Source: Gemmatimonadota bacterium
Lineage (GTDB): Bacteria; Gemmatimonadota; Gemmatimonadetes; Gemmatimonadales; GWC2-71-9
Assembly (NCBI GenBank): GCA_003220955.1
Contig: QHTW01000149.1
Location: 704 to 6,047 of the forward strand
Length of the DNA stretch: 5,344 nt
Direction: 5' to 3'
Shown here one piece after another: positions 1 to 5,121 of the stretch. The position numbers were made by a program, and so were the translations under genes. Below the pieces are notes generated by a model. The model did not search any database. It had not been told where the DNA came from and saw only the letters and a program-made list of their open reading frames with translations. Position 1 is the first letter of the stretch. Each line of letters opens with the position of its first letter.

Positions 1-433
1 GCGAGACCGCCTTCGTGTAGTTGAACGGATTCCCCAGCACCGGGAACGCGCTCTTGAGCTGGGCCAGCGGGAGCGGCAGCACGCCGCGGATCTGCGCGGG
101 GTCGAGCGCGACCGCGGCCGACGCGAGCCCCATCCCCAGCAGCTTCTGCGCGACGAGACCGCCGAACGAGTGCCCGATGACGATGGGCTTCGTGGGAAGT
201 TTGCGGATGATCGCGGCGTAATGCTCGACGACGTCGTCGATGCCCACGTTGGCCAGGCGCTCCGGATGTGCGTTGGATTCGGCGACCGTCGCCGGCTCAC
301 CCGGCCACCGGGGGGCGGTGGCGTCGTAGCCCGCGGCGCGGAACAGCTCGACCCAGGGCTTCCAGGAATCGGCATGGAGCCACAGGCCATGGATGAAGAC
401 TACGGGGGTGCGGGCGGCGGGCACAACAGGCAT
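1..433 (-). CDS. Alpha/beta hydrolase, N-terminal part (cut by window edge)
   Basis: Reading the minus strand from the ATG at 433 gives 144 open codons that run off the left edge, so the C-terminal part is missing. Residues 11-16 (VVFIHG) form the usual strand-plus-HG oxyanion region of the alpha/beta hydrolase fold. Residues 87-92 read GHSFGG, the nucleophile elbow GxSxG, with Ser89 as the expected nucleophile. The catalytic acid and histidine would lie outside the window. There is no signal peptide, so a cytoplasmic enzyme is likely. The substrate cannot be told: esterases, lipases and haloperoxidase-like proteins all share these motifs. The start is supported by GAGGAA (439-444, read on the minus strand) five bases upstream of the ATG. 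The gene points away from the transposase unit and no other gene here appears to share its transcript. The fold assignment is firm; the exact activity is unknown. Confidence 0.88.
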   Translation of the reverse strand, partial: MPVVPAARTPVVFIHGLWLHADSWKPWVELFRAAGYDATAPRWPGEPATVAESNAHPERLANVGIDDVVEHYAAIIRKLPTKPIVIGHSFGGLVAQKLLGMGLASAAVALDPAQIRGVLPLPLAQLKSAFPVLGNPFNYTKAVS

Positions 434-438
434 GGACG

Positions 439-444
439 TTCCTC
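439..444 (-). promoter_or_regulatory. Ribosome-binding site of the alpha/beta hydrolase
   Basis: GAGGAA on the minus strand lies five bases before the ATG at 433. It supports this ATG as the start of the edge-truncated hydrolase. Between here and the transposase unit (about 445-554) I see no gene and no convincing promoter, only a short GAGGC-TCG-GCCTC hairpin (490-502) and the palindrome CTGTACAG (527-534). Confidence 0.6.
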
Positions 445-561
445 GAGAGTGTTGTCCGCTCAACGATGGGGCCTGACAGGGGGTTCCGCGAGGCTCGGCC
501 TCATTGACTATTGGTTGATCTATGTGCTGTACAGTTCGTCAGGAGTTTGATCGGTCTTGTT

Positions 562-614
562 GTTTTTGGACAGGCTAAAGCCTGTGCTCGGCTAACACTG
601 TCCTGAAGGACAGT
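562..614. repeat. Left double-hairpin (REP-like) repeat
   Basis: After GTTTTT (562-567), the outer hairpin is ACAGGC-TAAA-GCCTGT (570-585, six base pairs, four-base loop). The spacer GCTCGGC follows (586-592). The inner hairpin is ACTGTCC-TGAA-GGACAGT (597-614, seven base pairs, four-base loop). The repeat ends five bases before the transposase ATG and contains its likely ribosome-binding site. The inverted partner is at 1007-1061. Such imperfect palindromes next to Y1 transposases are usually bound as folded single strands. Which of the two hairpins is recognised here cannot be told from sequence. Confidence 0.8.
605..610 (+). promoter_or_regulatory. Likely transposase ribosome-binding site inside a hairpin
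   Basis: GAAGGA lies nine bases before the ATG at 620. Its last three bases fall in the 3' arm of the inner left hairpin (stem 597-603 with 608-614) and the rest in the loop. If the messenger begins upstream of 597, folding would partly hide the site and lower transposase translation. The position is visible in the sequence; the regulatory effect is inferred. Confidence 0.45.
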
Positions 615-619
615 CCAGA

Positions 620-1000
620 ATGTCAGCCCATCAGCTGTTCATTCATCTCGCGTGGACGACGCTTGATCGGAAGCCGATGATCGATGCAGCGACCAGATCG
701 TTCCTCGAGGAATTCTTCAAGAAGACCGCATCGCGGCAGGATGTCGAGATAGTCGAGTTGGCGCTGCTCAAAACGCACGTGCATATGCTCATTCGTACGC
801 CATCACGTATCGATTTGCCTCGATTAGTGCAATTCTTCAAGGGAGGCAGCAGCTTCGCAGCAAGTCGCCTATCGGAGAACGTGTTGGGCTTGCGATGGGC
901 GCCCGAATATTCATCGACGAGCGTCGGACCGCGACAGGTGGAAACAGTAAGGAATTATCTACGGGACCAACCGAATCATCATCCCGACGAAGCCATCTAA
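620..1000 (+). CDS. Y1 (HUH) transposase, IS200-like / REP-associated type
   Basis: This 126-residue protein matches the Transposase_17 (Y1_Tnp) fold. Residues 8-18 correspond to the family's first strand and the basic RKP turn. His53-Val-His55 is the HUH metal-binding pair in THVHMLI. Residues 69-78 (LVQFFKGGSS) match the conserved LVQxxKGxSS helix. Tyr113 in VRNYLRDQ, with Gln117 and His120-His121 following, is the expected nucleophile that forms a 5'-phosphotyrosine with single-stranded DNA. All catalytic positions are present, so the enzyme looks intact. At 126 residues it is a little shorter than usual, with almost nothing after the YxxxQ helix. Known members cut and rejoin single-stranded DNA at hairpin-marked sites, and inverted double hairpins flank this gene. 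The base composition is more AT-rich than the surrounding genes. No TnpB/IscB or other partner gene is present, so this is a single-gene element. Confidence 0.93.
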   Translation: MSAHQLFIHLAWTTLDRKPMIDAATRSFLEEFFKKTASRQDVEIVELALLKTHVHMLIRTPSRIDLPRLVQFFKGGSSFAASRLSENVLGLRWAPEYSSTSVGPRQVETVRNYLRDQPNHHPDEAI

Positions 1001-1006
1001 CGTAAC

Positions 1007-1061
1007 GCTGTCCTTTAGGACAGTGTCTGCCGAGCACACCCTTTAGGGTGTGAAAAAAAAC
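1007..1061. repeat. Right double-hairpin (REP-like) repeat, inverted copy
   Basis: This is the mirror image of the repeat at 562-614. The inner hairpin is CTGTCC-TTTA-GGACAG (1008-1023, with a possible G-T pair at 1007/1024). The spacer GCCGAGC (1029-1035) is the exact reverse complement of GCTCGGC on the left. The outer hairpin is ACACCC-TTTA-GGGTGT (1036-1051, extendable by a C-G pair at 1035/1052), followed by eight A (1053-1060). The outer stem differs from the left copy by two swapped base pairs that keep it paired. The repeat begins six bases after the transposase stop. It is not a terminator for the transposase, because the tract after the hairpin is A, not T. Confidence 0.8.
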
Positions 1062-1123
1062 AAAACGAAGGGCTCGCTCTTCCTTGTGGGACGACTTCGA
1101 GTGTGACGCTTTGAAATCAGTTT

Positions 1124-1609
1124 TCAATCCATCTCATGCCCTGCCGCATGATGGGCGGTCCGCTGAAACGCCAGAAACTCGTGAATCGCCGCCACCGCGA
1201 CCGGGTCGTTGCTCCTGATGCGCACTTCCCCTCCCCGCGACCGATCGACGGGCTCGTAGCTGATCGCAGCGCGCCGCGCGCGCATCACCGCCGTGCCGGG
1301 CACGGTCTGCGCGTGCACCGCGAACGGCTTGGTGAAGTCGCCGGCGCGGAACGCGGCCGCGATGTCGTGCATGTGCGCGCGAATCGTCGCGATCGCCGCC
1401 GTGTCGGACGCATCGTCGCGATCCAGGATCACGCGGCCGCCGTCGGGCAGATCCTCGAAGACGTGCGCGGACGTGTACTGATCGACGCCCATGACGTGCG
1501 CGCCGCGCGACTGCGTCGCCGCGAACTCCGAGTCCGATCGCTTGCAGCCTACGATTCCGAGCGCGGCGACGAGACCGATGATTCCGACCGATAGCCGAGT
1601 CTGATCCAT
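1124..1609 (-). CDS. Small lipoprotein of a conserved uncharacterised family
   Basis: 161 residues. I chose the ATG at 1609 because it gives a lipoprotein signal peptide directly: a hydrophobic core (residues 7-20), then the lipobox IVGC with Cys22 as the lipidated residue. A longer open frame continues upstream, but that part is the channel gene read out of frame. The mature part starts with a short linker. Residues 35-57 contain RGAHVMGVDQ, a TSAH motif and LPDGG; residues 75-91 contain TIRAHMHDIAAAF; residues 139-149 contain AAIHEFLAFQ, then a His-rich tail. I recognise this order of motifs as a widespread bacterial family of unknown function, but I cannot name a Pfam entry. Several conserved His (79, 81, 98, 143) could bind metal, which is speculation. 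The first 61 bases overlap the 3' end of the TMEM175-like gene, with only a weak GTGTGTGG before the ATG, so translation is probably coupled. Confidence 0.82.
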   Translation of the reverse strand: MDQTRLSVGIIGLVAALGIVGCKRSDSEFAATQSRGAHVMGVDQYTSAHVFEDLPDGGRVILDRDDASDTAAIATIRAHMHDIAAAFRAGDFTKPFAVHAQTVPGTAVMRARRAAISYEPVDRSRGGEVRIRSNDPVAVAAIHEFLAFQRTAHHAAGHEMD

Positions 1610-2166
1610 ACCACACACAGGGACGCGTTGAGGGCGAGGCCGAGCGCCGGTCGCACAAAGGCGAGCGCGGTCGCGAGGATGTACACCGACACACCTATGT
1701 AATAGGTGCGCCGCACGTTGGCGACCGTTGCGGCGTTCGCGTCGGCGCGCAGCAGGTCGCCCCGCACAATCGTCGCAAACAGCAGGTTCCAGACGAGCGC
1801 GTTCGCGACGAACGACCCGCAGTAGAACGCGACCGCCGCTTTCGCATCGGGCGTCGCGAGATTGGCAGCCAACACCGCCGTCGGGAACGGGATGAAGGTC
1901 ACCGTGAGCAGCAGGAAGCCGTTGGCGAAGAGAAACGGATAATTCACGCGCCGCACCATGCGCAGCAGCTCGTGGTGATTCACCCACATAATCAGGATGA
2001 CCACGAAGCTCATCAGGAACGCGATGTAGGAGGGCCACAGGGCGAGGAGCCCGGCCCACAGGCCGCCGTCCCCGTGCGGCACCCGGATCTCGAGAATCAG
2101 GAGCGTAATCGCGATCGCGAAGACGCCGTCGCTGAACGCCTCGACCCGGCCGGGACTCTCAGTCAT
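1549..2166 (-). CDS. TMEM175-family (DUF1211) integral membrane protein, putative potassium channel
   Basis: The hallmark of the family, RxxxFSDGVFAIAITLL, is at the N-terminus (Arg7, Phe11-Ser12-Asp13 counting from the ATG at 2166). In this family the FSD motif caps the first helix, and the pore is formed by bundled first helices. About six hydrophobic segments are visible: residues ~8-27, 42-62, 78-98, 110-130, 152-170 and 173-190. WVNHHE follows the second. The total of 205 residues fits a single-repeat bacterial member, which would assemble as a tetramer in the inner membrane and conduct potassium; conduction is known from the family, not shown here. A GTG six bases upstream (2172) is the alternative start. 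I prefer the ATG because members usually have only a few residues before the RxxxFSD motif. The last 61 bases also encode the signal peptide of the next lipoprotein. The polar Ser-rich tail (about residues 193-205) is therefore written in overlapping code. Confidence 0.9.
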   Translation of the reverse strand: MTESPGRVEAFSDGVFAIAITLLILEIRVPHGDGGLWAGLLALWPSYIAFLMSFVVILIMWVNHHELLRMVRRVNYPFLFANGFLLLTVTFIPFPTAVLAANLATPDAKAAVAFYCGSFVANALVWNLLFATIVRGDLLRADANAATVANVRRTYYIGVSVYILATALAFVRPALGLALNASLCVVWIRLGYRSESSVSSPRSES

Positions 2167-2202
2167 ACTCACAAAGATGCTTTTGACGAGTAGATTATCG
2201 CC

Positions 2203-2934
2203 ATGCGTCGCACAGGTCGTGCTCTCCCATTCGCGCTGATCGCCGGCGGGCTGGCCGCGTGCGGCAGCAGCTCCACCGGCGTCCCCGCCGGGTTCGAGTG
2301 TTTGGGCCAGGCGCTCCCCACGACCGCGCCCGCCGTGGTCAATGTGACCGGGATGGTAACCGCCAATGTGCTGTCACCGGCTCCGGTACCTCATGCGTTC
2401 GTGTATGGATTCCGCACCGGGGACACGACACACCTGGCAGGCGATACGACGAATACTCCCGGCCAGTACAGCCTCGCGATCTCGACGGGTGGGACGCCGG
2501 TGAACGGCTACCTCGCGGTCTCGGACAGCGGGCACCACATCGACACGTACGCCTATCCTGCCGTTGCTCTTGCCGCCGACGTGACCGAGAACGTCCTCAT
2601 GGTCTCGAGCTCGGAATTCTCATTCCTCGCGGCGGCGGCCGGTATCACCCCCGTCGCGGGCGACGGATTCATCGGCGTCGTCGTGAGGAATTGCCAGGGC
2701 ACGACCATCGCGGGCGCGATGGTGACGAGCATGCCGGCTGGTACGGTCCGCTACAACGCGGGCGGCGGGCCGAGCTCCTCGGCGACTGCCACGGCGGCGG
2801 ACGGCGTCGCCTATATCGCGAACGTCGCGCCGGGCAACGTGACGGTTCAGGCGACGGCGAGTGGGCAAACGCTCAGACAGCACACGGTCAACGCGCGCGC
2901 CAACGCGATCACGCTAACGGAAATCCAGCCGTAG
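2203..2934 (+). CDS. Lipoprotein with two Ig-like / carboxypeptidase-regulatory-like beta domains
   Basis: 243 residues. A basic start (MRRTGR) is followed by a hydrophobic core and the lipobox LAAC, with Cys20 as the lipidation site; the Ser-rich stretch after it is a typical linker. Residues ~45-137 and ~153-243 each look like a small beta-sandwich of the carboxypeptidase-regulatory-like type: a start such as VTGMV or IGVVV, a P/A-x-A-x-V segment (VPHAFVYG; IAGAMVTS), a TxxxGxYxL or AADGVAYI turn, and a final strand ending in VxVQA. Such domains usually serve in binding or display at the cell envelope. There is no catalytic motif. Two Cys in the mature part (33 and 164) could form a disulphide. 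The start is fixed by the signal peptide; the ribosome-binding site is weak. Only 36 bases separate this ATG from the divergent channel start. The last 26 bases overlap the end of the methyltransferase gene on the other strand. Partner and ligand are unknown. Confidence 0.82.
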   Translation: MRRTGRALPFALIAGGLAACGSSSTGVPAGFECLGQALPTTAPAVVNVTGMVTANVLSPAPVPHAFVYGFRTGDTTHLAGDTTNTPGQYSLAISTGGTPVNGYLAVSDSGHHIDTYAYPAVALAADVTENVLMVSSSEFSFLAAAAGITPVAGDGFIGVVVRNCQGTTIAGAMVTSMPAGTVRYNAGGGPSSSATATAADGVAYIANVAPGNVTVQATASGQTLRQHTVNARANAITLTEIQP

Positions 2935-3691
2935 CCACGACGACGAGGTCCGGGCACCCATCCACCACGGGCCCGCGGGCAAAGTCGCCGTACATCGCAA
3001 GCAGCTGAAAGCCGGCCCGCGCGAGCAGGTGCCGCAGCTCGGCGGCGAGATACCACCGCATCTCGAAGGCCTGCACGTAGCGCTCGCCGTCCACGTAGTA
3101 GATCAGCTCCGATTCGCTCACCTGATCGAGCCAGCGCACCCGCGCGATGCGGTAGGCGCGTCGCAACGTGCGCCCGTCCGGTAAACGCCGCTCCGGCGTG
3201 TCCTCGACCTCCACCCCGCCAGCGCCGACCAGCCGGTCGAACCGCGGGTTGAACACGTCAAAGATGAAATGCCCCTGCGGCGCGAGATGGCGGGCGATGG
3301 TCGCCAGAAATCGCAGCTGATCGTCAATCGTGGTGAGATGCTGCAGGACACGGAACGGCGCGATGATCAGCGGGAATTTCGTGTCGAGGTTGAAGTCGCG
3401 CATGTCGTGGGACTCGACGCGTGCCCGCGCACGGATGGCAGCAGGTTCAGCGACAAGCTTCGCGCGGCACCGCTCGAGCATCTGCTGCGAGCTGTCGATG
3501 CCCGTGACCGCGCAGCCGGCGCGCGCCATCGGCAGCAGGATACGGCCGGTGCCGCAACCGATCTCGAGGACCGACCCAGCGACGGCTTTGGCTTCTGCTA
3601 CGTAGAAATCGAGGTCCTTGCGCTCGAGATAGAGTGGGACGCTGTCGTACAACAGGCCGAAATCCGGGATGTGATCGTAAACAGAGGTCAC
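2909..3691 (-). CDS. Class I SAM-dependent methyltransferase
   Basis: 260 residues. Motif I, VLEIGCGTGR (41-50), is a textbook S-adenosylmethionine-binding loop. TGIDSS (63-68) supplies the acidic residue (Asp66) that contacts the ribose. SHDMRDF (94-100) fits motif II near the adenine, and the strand and turn around IIAPFRVLQHL correspond to the next motif. The C-terminal third (about 175-255) has beta strands rich in aromatic residues, such as LIYYVDGERYVQAFEMRWY, which probably shape the acceptor site. The substrate cannot be predicted. The protein looks complete and cytoplasmic, without signal peptide or membrane segment. The GTG start (3691-3689) overlaps the TGA of the upstream peptidase gene as GTGA, which fixes the start and implies translational coupling. 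It is therefore second in a two-gene operon. Its 3' end overlaps the convergent lipoprotein gene by 26 bases, leaving no room for a separate terminator. Confidence 0.92.
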   Translation of the reverse strand: MTSVYDHIPDFGLLYDSVPLYLERKDLDFYVAEAKAVAGSVLEIGCGTGRILLPMARAGCAVTGIDSSQQMLERCRAKLVAEPAAIRARARVESHDMRDFNLDTKFPLIIAPFRVLQHLTTIDDQLRFLATIARHLAPQGHFIFDVFNPRFDRLVGAGGVEVEDTPERRLPDGRTLRRAYRIARVRWLDQVSESELIYYVDGERYVQAFEMRWYLAAELRHLLARAGFQLLAMYGDFARGPVVDGCPDLVVVATAGFPLA

Positions 3692-4965
3692 TGTTTGATC
3701 TTCACCGTCAACACGCGGCCCTCGCGCGCGACCTCGGCCTTCGCCGCGCGCAGCGACACGAGCGGGGACTCGATCTGGACATCGCCCTGGGCCCCGGTCG
3801 TGACTTTGACGCTCGAATCGGCGCCCACCACCGCCTTGAGCACCTGCGCGGTGCGATCCTGTACGACCGGCGTGTTGAACGTCGCGTCCAACGCGTCACC
3901 GGCGCAGGCCCGGAGCCAGCGCGTGTGCAGCAGCACCCCGGGCTCGACCTGCAGCAGATTCTGGGGATCGATCCCGCACAGGCCGAGGGAGCGGCCTTCG
4001 ACCGTGACCACGAGCTGGACGCCGGGTGCGTTGAGGACGCTGTCGACCTGGGTGCGCCGGAACGCGCGCAACCGGCCGACGCCCGAATCGGCCGCGGTGC
4101 GGAGCTTCGCCACCCCGAATGTCGATTCGGCCTGCCGGCGCAGCGCGCGCTCCTCGCTGCGATAGCCGGATGCGTCGGCCAACGCATCCTGCAGCGTCAG
4201 GTTCTCAGCAATCAGTCGAGTCTTCCACGCAGGCCCTTCGAGTGCATCGAGCAGCAGTCCCAGCGCCGGCCCGGTCGCGTAGTAGCGCAGGCGTATCGAG
4301 CGCGTCGCATCTTCGGTGAGTTTGCGGAGACCCACGAGCTTGCCGTTCTGCAGCCGCGTGGCGCCGGCGCGATCGGGGAAGCCGCGCTGCCGCGTGGCGA
4401 GCTGCACCGCGCGGACCAGCGTGTACTCCGCCAGCCCTTCGTTTAGCTCGACGAGCTGCTCGAACTCGGCGAGCTCGGCGCCGAGCGCGCGGTGCCGCAC
4501 TTCCCGGACCGCGAGGAACTGGCGAGCGAGCTCCTTTTTCTTGGCCTTCGTCGTCGCGCGCTCCGTCGCCTCGAGGATCCGGCCTTCCAACGCCATGCCC
4601 GCTTCGTTCTGCGGATCGAACACAGGATAGCTCGTCACCAGAAACGAGTTCTCGCCCTGGCCGAAGCGCCTGCCCTCCTGTTTCAATGCCGCGGCGAAGA
4701 CGTGAAATGCCTCGTGCGTGGTGAGGCCGACGAGTGCGGCGATGGTTACGGAGTCGCTGACCACGACCTGCGCCGTGGGTTGGCCGGCGAGCTGCGTTCC
4801 GGTGCTGGCGGCGCCGCGGTCGGCCGCCGACCGCCAACCGCTGCCGGCAAGACCGTCGATGGGGAGAAACCCTCGCGGCAACTCGCCACGCCAGCCGAGC
4901 AGCAGCGTGCCGCACCGGAATCGTATCGGGGCGGAAGCCCGGCCAGATGGAGTCGCCCTGCGCAC
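3688..4965 (-). CDS. Putative HExxH zinc metallopeptidase, main open frame (5' end in another frame)
   Basis: The open frame has 425 codons from a GTG at 4965. I think only about residue 19 onward (GTLLLGW) is native sequence, because the first residues are the neighbouring frame misread. Residues 84-88 are HEAFH, an HExxH zinc site where His84 and His88 bind zinc and Glu85 is the general base. NEGLAEY (175-181), on a later helix, can offer the third ligand (Glu176 or Glu180), as in gluzincins. Between them is a charged helical stretch (about 127-170, with TKAKKKE). The last ~130 residues look beta-rich, ending in VLTVKIKQ. I do not recognise a named family. The N-terminal piece at 5068-4913 carries a short hydrophobic start, so export is possible. 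The stop codon overlaps the GTG of the methyltransferase gene (GTGA). Confidence is high that this is coding and moderate that it is a peptidase. Confidence 0.78.
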   Translation of the reverse strand: MRRATPSGRASAPIRFRCGTLLLGWRGELPRGFLPIDGLAGSGWRSAADRGAASTGTQLAGQPTAQVVVSDSVTIAALVGLTTHEAFHVFAAALKQEGRRFGQGENSFLVTSYPVFDPQNEAGMALEGRILEATERATTKAKKKELARQFLAVREVRHRALGAELAEFEQLVELNEGLAEYTLVRAVQLATRQRGFPDRAGATRLQNGKLVGLRKLTEDATRSIRLRYYATGPALGLLLDALEGPAWKTRLIAENLTLQDALADASGYRSEERALRRQAESTFGVAKLRTAADSGVGRLRAFRRTQVDSVLNAPGVQLVVTVEGRSLGLCGIDPQNLLQVEPGVLLHTRWLRACAGDALDATFNTPVVQDRTAQVLKAVVGADSSVKVTTGAQGDVQIESPLVSLRAAKAEVAREGRVLTVKIKQ

Positions 4966-5068
4966 GGCCGAGGCGCACGACCCAGTCGTGCGCCGTGGCG
5001 ATCTGGCGGGTGCGGTCTTGCGGAGGCCCCTGAGCGATCACGGCGAGGCAAAACGCAACTGGCAGCAC
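4913..5068 (-). pseudogene. 5' portion of the HExxH metallopeptidase gene, out of frame with the rest
   Basis: From the GTG at 5068 this frame encodes 52 plausible residues: a short hydrophobic start (VLPVAFCLAVIAQG), a polar helix with AHDWVVRLG, then GDSIWPGFRPDTIPV. After that the frame turns into Arg/Ala-rich nonsense, while the neighbouring frame starts to look real with GTLLLGWRGELP. Skipping one base at 4912 joins the pieces as ...DTIPV-GTLLLGW. The break is thus a net +1 shift: an extra base, or a loss of 3n+2 bases. It may be a sequencing or assembly error in a GC-rich run, or a true inactivating mutation. The GTG start is well supported by GAGGAG (5075-5080) six bases upstream. An in-frame ATG at 5113 is possible, but no comparable ribosome-binding site precedes it. 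The gene as a whole would span 5068-3688, about 460 codons. Confidence 0.7.
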
Positions 5069-5074
5069 GCGAGT

Positions 5075-5080
5075 CTCCTC
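5075..5080 (-). promoter_or_regulatory. Ribosome-binding site deciding the metallopeptidase start
   Basis: GAGGAG on the minus strand lies six bases before the GTG at 5068, within a purine-rich run (5075-5086). It favours this GTG over the in-frame ATG at 5113. It also shows that translation was meant to begin upstream of the frame break near 4912, not at the GTG at 4965. Confidence 0.65.
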
Positions 5081-5102
5081 TCCCCCGAATAAAGCCCATA
5101 TG

Positions 5103-5121
5103 ACCCGCGCCATTCGCGGGT
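5103..5121. other. Perfect 7-bp inverted repeat in the divergent intergenic region
   Basis: ACCCGCG-CCATT-CGCGGGT forms a perfect seven-pair stem with a five-base loop. Short flanking AAGCC and GGCTT can extend the pairing beyond a six-base bulge (CATATG) on one side. It lies in the 100-base gap between the divergent peptidase (start 5068) and lipoprotein (start 5169) genes. No T-tract follows on either strand, so it is not a factor-independent terminator. An operator for a dimeric regulator of both genes, or a leader hairpin, are the reasonable readings. Nothing in the window identifies a regulator. Confidence 0.4.

Larger units (their letters stand above)
555..1067 (+). mobile_element. RAYT/IS200-like unit: Y1 transposase between inverted double-hairpin repeats
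   Basis: A single HUH transposase gene (620-1000) is enclosed by two inverted copies of a repeat. Each copy holds a T-tract, an outer hairpin, the spacer GCTCGGC and an inner hairpin. From outer stem to inner stem (570-614 against the reverse complement of 1007-1051), 37 of 45 positions match without gaps. Weaker similarity, mainly T-rich, continues outward to about 555 and 1067, which I take as approximate limits. The island is visibly richer in A and T than the genes on both sides, which suits acquired DNA. The mirrored hairpins resemble the REP pairs (BIMEs) around REP-associated tyrosine transposases more than the ends of classical IS200/IS605 elements, whose left and right ends are not inverted copies of each other. 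I see no target-site duplication, as expected for HUH enzymes. The insertion lies between two genes and disrupts neither. Confidence 0.75.

Noticed and set aside
504..533. TTGACT with TGTACA 18 bases later as a transposase promoter
   Set aside because: The spacing is tolerable but the -10 match is poor, and such hexamer pairs arise by chance in AT-richer DNA; not strong enough to annotate.
170..550. 126-codon plus-strand frame
   Set aside because: It is antisense to the alpha/beta hydrolase, which has clear motifs and its own ribosome-binding site; the plus frame has low-complexity Gly/Arg-rich sequence.
1035..1060. Hairpin plus homopolymer tract as a transposase terminator
   Set aside because: On the plus strand the stem is followed by A, not T; on the minus strand the T-tract comes before the stem. 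The left copy has the mirrored arrangement, so this is part of the element's end.
562..1061. CRISPR-like repeat arrangement
   Set aside because: There are only two copies, inverted to each other and separated by a gene, with no regular spacers.
1610..2059. Upstream extension of the small lipoprotein frame (a 311-codon minus-strand frame from 2059)
   Set aside because: The extra part is Arg/Ala-rich and lies opposite the clear TMEM175 frame, while the ATG at 1609 gives a lipoprotein signal peptide straight away.
3269..4446. Long plus-strand frames of 270-298 codons
   Set aside because: They are antisense to the methyltransferase and metallopeptidase genes, rich in Arg, Ala and Gln, and show no domain pattern, as expected for high-GC shadows.
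4492..5103. 203-codon plus-strand frame
   Set aside because: It is antisense to the metallopeptidase and its 5' portion, with Arg/Ala-rich composition and no motif.
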